Below are positions 10,016 through 20,481 of a DNA stretch of 64,000 bases, one piece after another. Made by a program: the position numbers and the translations under genes. Source of the stretch: Paramyrothecium sp. XJ0827 (lineage: Eukaryota > Ascomycota > Sordariomycetes > Hypocreales > Stachybotryaceae). Below the pieces are notes generated by a model. The model did no database searches. It was given only the letters and a program-made list of their open reading frames with translations, and was not told the DNA's origin. How positions within the stretch are numbered: position 1 is the stretch's first letter; each line of letters starts with the position of its first letter. The stretch spans positions 3,658,001-3,722,000 of the forward strand of contig JAJFPB010000006.1 in the NCBI GenBank assembly GCA_020881915.1, given 5' to 3'.

Positions 10016-11151
10016 TGTGGTGGAGGGGAGAGTAAGTCTGAAGGTAGAGAAAGAGTTAGAAATTGTGTTGTTGTATGTAGCTGTTGCTGTGCTGTAGAGT
10101 TTGATTGAAGTGCGGTGGTGTTCCGAAATCTCAAGAGGCTGCATCAAGAACGGGATTGCATGGCATTTATATTCGACAACTTTGCTTCAGGTGCCTGTCG
10201 CTCTGCCTTGGCTATGCAGGTCGCCAGAGGCGGCTACTGGGTCAGGAGGTTCGTAACGCGCTCCCAGCTAACAGCGGGATGTCGTGCATGTGATGGGGCA
10301 CGAATACAGTTCGCGGCAACCTGTAGGGCTGGGCCTTTTCGGACCATTCCGCTGGGCCGCCAAGACGCCTCATGATTAATGGTGGTCGCTACCAAGTGGC
10401 CGCGAGCATGGGCCTGGCTCTGAGGCTGTGAAATCATGGGGATGGTGGCCATGCGGCTGATCTCACGGGGGATGTATCAGTCATACCGTTTGTGGGAGCA
10501 AGGTACAAGTAGACAAAGCAGGCCGTCGAAAGAGGTAACGTGCACGGAGATATCCCCAGATGCTCATTGGGCGCGCCCCTGCGTCCAGCCTGGGGTCGGC
10601 CTTTTCCGTTAAGGCCCGTCACGCATTGTGGTGAAAGAGGCGACAATCCACGGGCAATGCCACACTTCTTCGAAGGCGTAAATTCAGCAGACCTGGAATT
10701 GATTGTCGAGAACAAGACCTACAACCAGGCAGCAATGCCAATCTTCTTTTTTTTTCTTTGTCATTTTGGCCAACAAGTCCTACCGTAGTTCAGGCGGGCA
10801 GGCAACACCATCCTGAACTAACACTTGGCCACTTGATCAGACCAAGCATAGCCACACAAACATAGCCACCCTGTGAATCATTCATTACTAGTTGTCAGAC
10901 TTACACTTGCCGCCACAAATTTCCGTCTCCGATTTCTTGTCATGTTGTGTGTATGATTTAGACAGAGATTTCATAGCCTAATCAAGTCTTTCAGCAGAAA
11001 AGAAAAGAAAAAGAGAGAAGAAGAAAAGTCCTACATTGCTTGCTCATGGGCAGACGATATGCAGTCGCAATTTGTGTCCGGTATGGGTGACGCAAGCCAG
11101 TGTCGCGTTGAACGTTGACTAATGATGCCTGATGACCCAGCTTGAATGCAT
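10016..11151. other. Intergenic region
   Basis: About 1.1 kb upstream of the small Tyr/Arg-rich gene. It holds a polypurine tract at about 10997-11028 (AGAAAAGAAAAGAAAAAGAG-like). Short open frames on both strands lack domains or good start contexts and are not called. Confidence 0.4.
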
Positions 11152-11505
11152 TCACAAAGGAATGTAGGACTTGATTGATTCAGGCTGTATGCTTTGACGC
11201 AGTGAAATCGTGATGAATTTGTCCCCTAGCCCTTGTTGCCTTGCCAATCCATTTAGTGCCCCTGCCGGGCCATAAATCGCGAGGTTGTCCCAAGAGCTAG
11301 CAGAGATTATGTTTAACGGTGCCGAAACAGCGGGATATATAAGGTCATTCGGGAGAGCCTGATAATTTGTGCACTCTGCGTCCTTCGCTTGTCCCGACAA
11401 GGCTGTATAGGCGCCTAAATTGTAAGTAGAATCAGTGGAGTGACGGTTTCTACACGAATAATAGCTCTTGGCATATGAGACATTGCACTTTGATTCGCCA
11501 AACAT
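11152..11505 (-). CDS. Hypothetical protein, unrecognised
   Basis: A 117-aa frame from a true ATG, with non-random composition (four Cys, GAYTALSGQAKDAECTNY, then SSWDNLAIYGPAGALNGLARQ). I do not recognise the family and see no signal peptide. It lies between a small gene and an APH-like pseudogene, so it could equally be a fragment of a larger decayed gene. No partner exon was found nearby. Confidence 0.3.
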   Translation of the reverse strand: MFGESKCNVSYAKSYYSCRNRHSTDSTYNLGAYTALSGQAKDAECTNYQALPNDLIYPAVSAPLNIISASSWDNLAIYGPAGALNGLARQQGLGDKFITISLRQSIQPESIKSYIPL

Positions 11506-11779
11506 GTGGTGGAACGTCCTCGAGGCGCCCTCATCGGCGCTTGCAACCCATGCATGGAGTGGCGCGCGGTAAGTCAGTCACGAGACTTTGTCTCCCAAGA
11601 AAACACAATGCTGCGGTGGCAACCAACATCGTCCTAATCGTCCTGCGCAGCTTAACTGCGCGCATGCAGGATCGTTTTCTCCCAAAATTCCAGGCTCCAG
11701 CCCACGAGAAAATGTGTTATTCTCTGAACTCCACGATTTTGCCGTAGATATCTATTTTCTTCTACTCAAGAGCACCAAC

Positions 11780-12693
11780 ATGGGTGATTTTCCTCGTTCT
11801 CGATCGGAATCTCCGCCTCCTCCGCTGCCTCCTCCTATTTTCACACCTTGGGCGTTTGAAGTTCTTTTCGGTGAACCTTCCGAAGGCCTTCCAAGTCCGC
11901 TCCCGTCGCCAAGATTCATCGAAAACTCGCCGGATCGCACTATGAATCTAAGTGCCAGGTGCACTACAATTCTCAACGAACATTATGTGGCCGAGTTCGG
12001 GGCTGAGGTTTAACCCCTAGAGGCCGAGAACATGCGCTTTATACGAGACTAGACGAATGTGCGAGTCCCCTAGATTTTCGCAAAATACCAGCGGTCGATC
12101 TCCGATAGAGTCAAAATTACCTACATTGTGATGGAGAGGATCCAGGGGCGCACTTCACAAGATATCTGGGGGGAACTACAAGCGTCTGACAAGTCCACAA
12201 CTGCCAGTAGCGTTTCAGCATCTTCCTGACGTGACCCATCCGGGGTACTTTGGGAGTTTGGACGGATCCAAGCTGCGGGATGATATCTTCTGGACGCCAG
12301 AGCCCTTTCCTCCTGTCGACTTCGCATTTAACACGGAAGATGAATTGTTGCGTGGCATCCTAGAGCGATACCTGCTCGACAGCGGCGAAGGAGCACAGCA
12401 TAGGGTCAATACTACCGCCGCGTTCTCCCGGAGACGCTTAGAGGGAGCGGGAACCCGTACTTACCTCCAACGATCTGCAGCGCAAGAATATCATGGTCAC
12501 GCCGGAAAACACGGTGGTGATTCTTCATTGGGCAACGTCCGGTTGGTATCCTTCATACCAGGAGTATGCTCTCACAGTGTATGCTGGCAGGGCGTGGAAG
12601 GATGACTGGCATGTGTACGCCGCCGAGATCATGGATGAGTTTCCAACCCACTTCTTGTGGATGCAGATGCTACGGATTGAAATGTGGTCTTGA
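11780..12693 (+). pseudogene. Decayed aminoglycoside phosphotransferase (APH)-like kinase
   Basis: Homology to the fungal APH/choline-kinase-like family runs through all three frames. The first block starts MGDFPRSRSES and reaches the N-lobe motif near YVAEFGAEV. Three in-frame stops follow (first at about 12012-12014, then two TAGs before 12090), before YIVMERIQGRT. The frame shifts near a run of six G (about 12168-12173) to a block with PGYFGSLDGSKLRDDIFW. Two more shifts (near 12395 and 12450) lead to NDLQRKNIMVTPENTVVILH and the WYPSYQEY motif. The catalytic His of the expected H-x-D loop reads Ser, and the metal-binding Asp before Trp reads His. The gene is dead. The stops are all of the kind produced by C-to-T change of CAA/CAG, consistent with, but not proof of, RIP. 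Confidence 0.8.
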
Positions 12694-14323
12694 GGAAAGA
12701 CTATGTGTCGAAAACGCGTATCTTACCAATAATTTGATAGCTGGTACGAAATCAATAACATCAGTAGAAGAGCACTTTATCTTGTCCGACAGTTCCGTTT
12801 TTGGCTTTAGCAAGCACAGTGAAGATCGCTGCATCTGCTGCAAGGCTGGTCTCTCTGGGCTGGGGTTGGAAAGTGATCGGTGGAAGGGTCAGCCGGATCT
12901 TCCTTGACCTCCAACGCCATCCGACGGCTCAATCCCTACAAATTCACGGAGCCTGGCAACACAGCCTCCGAAATGGAATTAAATTGTAATATGACAACGC
13001 GAGCTGGTTTCCCAAAGCAAGACTTTATACAAATGGCTGCCGACAGGACCTGCATATTGGCGCCGGCCCTCGGGGTCTGGGGAGACTAGGGCCGCGCATC
13101 TCAACCCGAGACTCTCCCACCCTTCTGATAGAGGGAAAGCTCCGGATCCCCTTCATGCTCCACCTCGAAATGGAAAATTGCACCAAAAGGCCGAGAACAC
13201 GTCCTAGATGGCCAGAACCCAGCGCCCTGGCAGATATATCCGACGGCGATATAGGCCGGTAGGGAATAGTGGCAGGCCCAAACTGGTAAGCTTCTGGACG
13301 AAACCTCCGCATCCGTCCATGTGGATACCGAACGACCTTCGCACTTCGTTGGGTGGGCTTTTGGCAGGCATCTCTTGAGCATGAAACGCACTACCCGCTG
13401 GCCTGGGACTCCGTCATTTTGCTTTTCCCCCAGTCCTATGTGTGCCGTATGTGGCGAGCCACGTGTGCCGCGATGCATGCAGGAAACCTGGAGCGGCGGT
13501 AGCAAAGAAGGAAAAGCAGAAGCGGCATTTGCGTAAACAATCCTCGCATCTTGGTTCTTGCAGCCGTGGCAGCCGGACTTCACCTTGGCAATGTCGTAGG
13601 CCGCGCCGATCCCGCGCCCATGTCTGCCGGATACGTGACCACATTTCGTCCCTCTTTACCGCGAGCTCGGAGAATTGTTCAGGGGGGGGCACCCGGGCTT
13701 ATCACATCTTTCAGTCCGAGCTACAGGCACCGCAAAAGCCCCTTCACGTGGGCTTTTTCTTTCCCCCTTTGCCCTTTGCCCATCTTATTATTACCCCACA
13801 TTCTGCAGGATCAAACAACCCGGTGGGCTCCTCTCAGTCTGTCCAACTTGGTGAATCCCACCAATGAGGCGGAGCACCCATTCTCAATGAGGGAAGATCA
13901 GACTTTCCCGTTTGGAGCACACGGAGTATGATAGGGATCAAGCTAATGGGGACATGGGACTGTCTCCAATAGACACGGGCTTCGAGGAGAGCCCCTTGCT
14001 TGGGACTGGGCCCGGTTGACTGTCAATCGTCAATCTTAATATTTACTGCTGGTGATCCCCGTGTCCAGGTTTCGGTCTTGAGAACTTTCCTTGTCTGCCA
14101 AGTTCACCACCTCGTAGCTTCGCAGTTTCGTTTCCCACCCCGTCCTGGAGACTTTGGCTGGCTTCCTACCCTCGCTGGATCCCTTCTTCCCTTCCATTCT
14201 CTTCTCGACTATTGGCTTGCCCCGGTTCGGGCAGCGTTAGCAGCAAAACCCACGACCCGCAACGGCCGGTTAAGCTTTCGCCCATCAAAGATCAGACCAC
14301 TCTGAGTCGCCAAAACCTGAACC
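12694..14323. other. Intergenic region upstream of the pectate lyase-like gene
   Basis: About 1.6 kb. The last 300 bp is pyrimidine-rich (CTTCCC/TTCTC tracts around 14180-14215) and probably holds the promoter and 5' UTR of the lyase. Open frames up to 160 codons in 13.0-13.9 kb show no domain and lack splice-consistent partners, so none is called. Confidence 0.4.
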
Positions 14324-16029
14324 ATGAAGCTGCTTGGCGCCTCACTAGTCGCGTCAGCCCTACTCCAGGGCGTCGCCGGTGTAAGTCTAAACGCCATCCC
14401 CATCGTCTCCATCGCTAGCTGCGCCGCGATGGGTGTTTCACTCCTGGGGAAAACTGACATTCATCTCCGTTCGGTAGTATGCTATTCCGGAGGATGCTTC
14501 GCGGGTCGAAGCCCGGGCCGCGGCGCCGTTGGCGTTCCCCGGTGCTGAAGGATTCGGACGGACTGCCCTGGGTGGACGCAACGGACAGGTCTACAAGGTG
14601 ACCAACCTGAAGTACGATCTCGTCCATCGCAAGTAAATGAAGAAACTGTGTAAACTGACATTGACGCTTAGCGACTCTGGTGCTGGCTCCCTCCGTGATG
14701 CCGTCTCTCAGCCTGACCGCATCGTCGTCTTCACCGTCGGCGGCGTCATCAACATCTCGTCCCGCATCGTCGTCAACAAGAGAATCTACATTGCCGGTCA
14801 AACAGCTCCCGGAGGTGTACGTCCCCTTTTTCTTCTTTTCCTCGCTTCGCTCGCTCATGGGCCTTGATCTGACACTCTTCTCCAGGGCATCACCGTCTAC
14901 GGCGACGGCTGGTCTTGGTCCAACGCCAACGACGCCATCGTGCGGCACATCCGCATCCGCATGGGCAAAGGCGGCGCGTCGGGCAAGGACGCCATCACCA
15001 TCGCCGAGGGCGCGCGCATGATCTTCGACCACGTCAGCGTGTCGTGGGGCCGCGACGAGACCTTCTCCGTCAGCGGCACCGCGCAGAACATCACCGTCCA
15101 GGACAGCATCGTCGCCCAGGGCCTCGAGACGCACTCGTGCGGCGGCCTCATGGAGACGGACGGCGGCATCAGCCTCTTCCGCAACCTGTACATCGACAAC
15201 AAGACCCGCAACCCCAAGGTCAAGGGCGTCAACGATTTCCAGAACAACGTGAGTGGCCCATGCCATGGGATGTAACATGAGTGGACGAAACTAATACGCG
15301 AGCTGCAGGTCATCTACAACTGGGGCGGTGGCGGTGGCTACATCGCCGGTGACAGCGCCGGCGCGAGTTACGCCAACATCATCAACAACTACTTCATCTC
15401 AGGCCCGAGCACCAGCGTGACCGCCTTCACCCGTGGCAACGCCAACTTCCGTGGCTGTAAGTCAAGAGAACCCCTCCTCTGTCTCCTGTCTCCTTTCTCC
15501 TGTTTCTGCTGCTGCAATACCCGTGGAATGTGTGTGAATCGATGGAACGGCAACAACTAACCACCTGGCTCGCTCAGACGTCAAGAACAACTTCTACGAC
15601 TCTAACCGCAACGGCGCCCTCGACGGCTCCGCCCTCTGCGAGTCCACCACCTGCTACTCCAACATGGCCATCCAGACCACGCCCTACGCGTACCCGGGCC
15701 CCGCGAAGCTGCTCAGCCCCCAGGACGCCGTCACCACCGTCCTCAACGGCGTCGGCGCCTCGCGCGCCCGCGACGCCGTCGACGCCGCGCTCGTCGCCGA
15801 GGTGCGCTCGTTTGGCAAGTCGGGCAAGCTCATCTCGGACGAGAGCAGCATGGGCGGGCCCGGCACCGTCGCCAGCGGCGCCGCCCCCAAGGACACGGAC
15901 GGCGACGGCATCCCCGACGCGTGGGAGTCGGCCAACGGGCTGAACCCCAACGACGCGAGCGACGGCATGAAGATTGCGAGCAACGGCTACGCCAACCTGG
16001 AGAACTACGTCAACTCCCTGGTGGCGTGA
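14324..16029 (+). CDS. Secreted pectate lyase-like protein (PL1-type beta-helix)
   Basis: Six exons (14324-14380, 14478-14611, 14672-14816, 14886-15248, 15309-15456, 15578-16029) give 432 aa. A signal peptide covers residues 1-19. The mature part begins with AFPGAEGFGRTALGG, then NDSGAGSLRDAV and GGVINISSRIVV, typical of the parallel beta-helix start in pectate lyase-like enzymes. IRIRMGKGG, DHVSVSWGRDE and GVNDFQNNVIYNW form the active-site face. Such enzymes cleave pectate or related polyuronides by beta-elimination outside the cell. The C-terminus carries DTDGDGIPDAWE, a calcium-binding thrombospondin type-3-like motif, followed by a short NLENYVNSL tail common in this subfamily. The coding exons are markedly GC-rich. 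The exact substrate cannot be read from sequence. Confidence 0.9.
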
Positions 16030-16394
16030 TGAGAGAGGAGGGCTTTGGCGGGCTGGTGTCGTTGCCTCCTGGGTTAGGATTTCTGGTTGTTGATAACTTT
16101 TTGGTCTTTGGTGTCGCCATAAGACACGTACATACGAGCACTTCTTTCTTGTCGTCAAATACATTGAACCATTAATTTGGTGGCTTCGGCTATTGCATAG
16201 CCTTGATATTCAATTACAGCTCCAGTAAAGAGCACATGTCGGTGCACAAAGCACCTCGCTATCCTAATGAATGAACGCCGTTCTCGCTAGCCAAAATAAT
16301 ACCGGGTATTCCTGATGGTTGGTGTACATTATCGCCAAATTTTTACATCGCCAACGTGTATATATGTATGTACGAGGGAAAAAAACGACAGAGC
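16030..16394. other. Convergent intergenic region
   Basis: 365 bp between the 3' ends of the lyase (plus) and the DUF2985 gene (minus). It is AT-richer than its flanks and presumably holds both 3' UTRs. Nothing else was recognised. Confidence 0.5.
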
Positions 16395-18697
16395 TCAGCT
16401 TCTAGAGCTTGAGGCTTTCACCAGCTTCCTCTCTGGCGAGGGTGGCTTTTTTTCCTTTTCCTTCTCCTTCTCCTTGTTCTCGGGGCTTTCGTCATCCTTC
16501 TCTCGCTGCTCTTGCACCAGCTTGATGGCGTCGCTCGTGAGCTCCTGTCTGTTGAGCAGCTCCATGACGTCCTTCTTTCTGGTCTTGCGATCTCCAATGG
16601 AGATGAGCAGGCCGGCTGTGATGTTGCAGGTGATGCTGACGCAGAGGATAACTGTGGTGATGGCAATCGGACGCGTGCGGTAGTCGATTCCCCAGGTGGT
16701 GGCGCCGAGCGAGATCTGCAGGCACGAGTGGCAGTCGAGGAGGATGACAATGGCAATGAGATATTTGAGAGGAAAAGCGTGGTGGGTAAACGTCTCCTTG
16801 GGCTTGTAGAAACTGTGCGACTTGGCAAGCTTCTTCTGGTGATGAGCAAAGCTCTTGGCTTGCTTGGGCGTCAAGTACGTGTTGGCAAGTTCGAGATCTG
16901 TCAACTTTCCATCCTCCAAATCGAGGTTTTGATCGTCGACCTGTTCGCCGTTCGTCAAGATTTGGCCGTTAGAGTCGCTGGTCCCACGAGAATAAGGGTC
17001 GGTCATGTGCATGCGGTCCGTCTGTGCCGAGGCGTTGAGCATTTCGCGTACATCCGACGGCATTCGCTTTTGCAGCCTCGCCCGAGGAGGAATGCCTGCC
17101 TTGGCCCTCTTGATCATGCGCGAGTAGCGAGCCACATACCACATGTGGTACGTATCGATTGCTCGGAAAGGCGCAAGACCGTCACCCATGATGGCAAACA
17201 AAGCCACGAGCACGCTGTCAATGATATGGATGACATAGATTTGCTTCTCGCCAACATAGATCCAACCAATGAGGAAGAGAACCCATGCGAGACCGAAGAG
17301 GGTGATGAGGGTCGCGTAGAGAGTGACGAAGAAGCCGAGAGGTCGCCGCACGTACTGGCCAAAACCCTTCAGACTGCGCAAGAACTTGGACCGACGAGAG
17401 TGCAGCATGTGCCGAACATGATCGTCCAGCTGCCACTTTTCCTCGGCTGTCCATCCCTCGAGAGTGGCACCGTGAGGAAGGGCGGCATAGTGCGACTCGG
17501 TGAGACGGGAGGTGATGGTGCTGGTTCGCTGCAGAACGGGTGCGATCACATCCGTGTCGGTGGGTTCGGTCGGCTGGATCGTCTCCTCGCGCTGCAGTCG
17601 TTGCTGGGCATCAGACTCTCGCCGGCGAGGCACATGGGCCAGCATAGGGTCGGCAGCATGCTCTGACAGCACGTAGGTCGGTCGTCGGTTGATCCAGCTG
17701 CCAAGATCGGGAATGAAAAGAGAGTTCTGGACATTGGTGAGGGTGGACAGGGTCTGGACCTCAGGATCTAGGTTAGGCGGGTTAGCGAAGGCGGGCAACG
17801 GTGTCAAGGTTCAAGCTACCACATACCAATAATGTCGAGCCAATCAACCAACTCCTCGTCGTACTCGTCCTGTTGGTTCTGTGTGCGACCGTTGGCGTAC
17901 AGAGGGGCGGGGTCGGCAGCAGCGTCCTGGTCCATCTGTGCCTGGCTGTGGTTGCGACGGAATTGGGTAGGCCAGAGCATCCTGCTAACCATGGAGCGCT
18001 TCTGTAATTTCTTCCTTGCCTCCGCATAGTCGTGGGTGTCTGTTTCAGGGAAGTTGATGCTTCCCGGCAGCGACCGAGACGGAGACAAGGGTGAGGTTGG
18101 GAGGCCCAGCTCGGCCATGGTTGGCCGTGAGCCTTCCTCGGTAAGTCGCGGCATGGCTATTTGAGGAGCGCGGCGCGAGTGACGAGCCAAGGTGGGTTCG
18201 GGCACGGCGATGCTGGATCGCTCGGGTTGGGAAACGCTTCGAGGGCGGTTGGGCTGGTAGGCATCTTGGTGGTAGTTGTTGCTGTAGTCGCCGTCGAAGG
18301 CAGGGAAGGGCTCGCCGGTAGAGCTGGCTCTCGAGCGCAGGGACGAGGCGACGCTTCGGCGAATACGGATGCTGGGCTGGCGGTCTCGCTCGGGTCTCTG
18401 CGGCGTCGAGGTGGTCGAGGCGGTAGCCGTCAGAGGGTAAGGATGACCGCGACTGGACGACTGCGCAAGGGTCGGGTTGAAGTAATCGCTGGCCGTTTCG
18501 GGGACGGCGTCTGGGGTCATGGGCTGTCGCGACACGGCCGACGGCGAAGGAGTGAGATCGCGGAGGCTGGAGGGGCTGCGATCGCGGTCACGGCGGCCCC
18601 AGCCCCAACCCCATGAGGAAGATGAAGGGCCGGCGGGGGCGGCGGACGACGAGTCGAGGTGGTTCCGCGACCTGGACGGCCGTCGATTGGGATCCAT
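16395..18697 (-). CDS. DUF2985 multi-pass membrane protein
   Basis: Two exons (18697-17827, 17767-16395), joined by a 59-nt intron, give 747 aa. The first 290 residues are low-complexity, Ser/Pro/Arg-rich and probably cytosolic (NRRPSRSRNH, GWGWGRRDRDR). After the junction (DIIDPEVQTLSTLTNVQNSL) comes the DUF2985-type region, with membrane segments at about 434-463, 471-485, 623-643 and 657-681, and a conserved YHMWYVARYSRMIKRAKAG between them. The tail is charged, with a KEKEKEKEKK run. In other fungi these proteins are integral membrane proteins of unknown role. The start at 18697 was chosen because the Met precedes the basic domain after a pyrimidine-rich leader; a longer frame upstream is likely UTR. 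Confidence 0.85.
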
Positions 18698-20481
18698 TGC
18701 GGGCGGCAGAGAGAGACTGACGTGATCGCAAGGGATCGCAAAGGACGAGCTGAAGCGACGACAGGGAAGGGCGTCGCGGAGTAGCGGGAAAAGAATAGGA
18801 GGAAAACCTAGGCTGAGGCAAAGAAGCAAGAATTCTAACGACACTAAGGTTTGGACTCCTTAGGCGGAGGAGGGGGCGGCGCTTGAGGGAGAGAGGAGAG
18901 GGTCCGAGAGGTGCTCAGCAAAAGGTGAGGCAAAAGGCAAAATGTTGGTAGTGCGTGATGGATTAATTGGGCTGCGTTTGTAAATCCGGGAGGTAAACGG
19001 GCGGTCCGCCGAAGGTACCGAGCCGTGCGTGCCGATGGTGGGCGGCTACGTCAGAGTACAACAGGTCTACTTGGAGCTCGCCAAAAAAAATAAGGTACTC
19101 GTCAGTCCACGGGACAGTCCAGAAAATAAAACACCGACGACTCATGTAATCAAGGTCTTTTTCTTTTGGCGCGTCTGCAGCTGCACCTGGGCACTGCATA
19201 TAGCACGACCTTCGCTGACCTAAGACTGCGAGGCAAAAACAGGCCTGAGTCGCAGTGACGTTGTGCTGGTTCGCATCTTCCATCATCGAGCCAAGTTCAG
19301 CCCAACCCGCCGGGATGATCAGCTCCCGTTGTCCCAGGGTCATCATATTGCGTCGACGTACAGGCAGGGGGGAATAAGGTGGTTGAATCAGTTGGTCCCT
19401 CTGACCCCTGCCCTTCTAGCAAATTACCTACTGACCTACCTACATCAAGCTAACACGGTAATTATCGTAGTTGCAGCCCGAGCGCGGCACCACCAGCATG
19501 GATTCTCGTAGAGTTTACTCCGAAACCCCCAAGTCAAATACAGCCTTGCCTCTTTCGCCTCCTCGTCGGCTAGCCTACAGCCAAAAGCAAACAAACTACC
19601 AGGTGAATCCGAGACAGGATTTTCTCTCTTGTTGTGATGGGATGAAGACCCGCTGCGCAACGACGTCAGCGGACAGGGGTTCCGGCTGGACGTGGCCATT
19701 GCGCACTCGCCCTTCGGGAGCCGTCGCCCCAGCGATCACCCCACTGGCGGCCCCTCTGGAGACGAACCCCCACAGAAACCTCTTGGCGAGGCGGAAAACC
19801 TGCCCGTGCGCTGAAGACGAATGGGTGCGTGGGATTCCCAGCTGAGGCACCTACCCTGTAACCAACCAATCTTCAAAACTCATCATGGTGGATGCAAATG
19901 ATTTGCACATTCCTTTAATCGTCGCCAGGGGTCACAGTCATGATGTCAACTTAAGCTTATTTTGTCCCATATCCAATCATCCCGTCGTGCCCACCTTCAT
20001 TTGCATAACGACTAAACATATTTTGTCCGGACATGTTTGTCCAGTGTCTCGAGTAAATTGTCAGGTGTACTTTGATCATGCCTTGCAGTTAGCTCCAGTA
20101 CTGGCTCATCTGTCGATTACCCATCTCATGTAAAAGAAAGGCCCACGACTAGCGATCAGTAAAGGGGTGTATTGCAAAGTACAAGACTGGCGATAACTAA
20201 GGTACTGACAAGTTCACACCAATAAAACAACAATCCAGACTCAATTATCGACGAACCCTCGTAGGTTGAAATTGCAAGACATTTTGCCTGTGATGACGTA
20301 ACATGTCGTCAGTCCAACCACAACAACGATCCCCATAGCTGTCAGCACATGTAGCATCAGGGATCGTGAAAAACAAACGAAATTGCAGGATTACTCGATT
20401 AATTGTTTTGCCGTTATTTGATCTACTTCCTCGTCCTGGTCTTCCGTCAACCCTCCGGCCCCCCCCCCCCCCACGCGCCAA
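18698..20481. other. Intergenic region
   Basis: About 1.8 kb upstream of the DUF2985 gene and downstream of the glycosyltransferase gene. A run of 14 C lies at 20459-20472, just past the glycosyltransferase stop. No coding frame with a recognisable domain was found. Confidence 0.4.

Noticed and set aside
14415..15278. 287-codon open frame on the minus strand opposite the pectate lyase exons
   Set aside because: It is a by-product of the GC-rich, strongly biased lyase coding exons; it crosses their introns and has low-complexity Asp/Val/Ala composition with no domain.
16512..17666. 384-codon plus-strand frame opposite the DUF2985 gene
   Set aside because: Antisense shadow of a well-supported membrane protein; no domain, and it ignores the DUF2985 gene structure.
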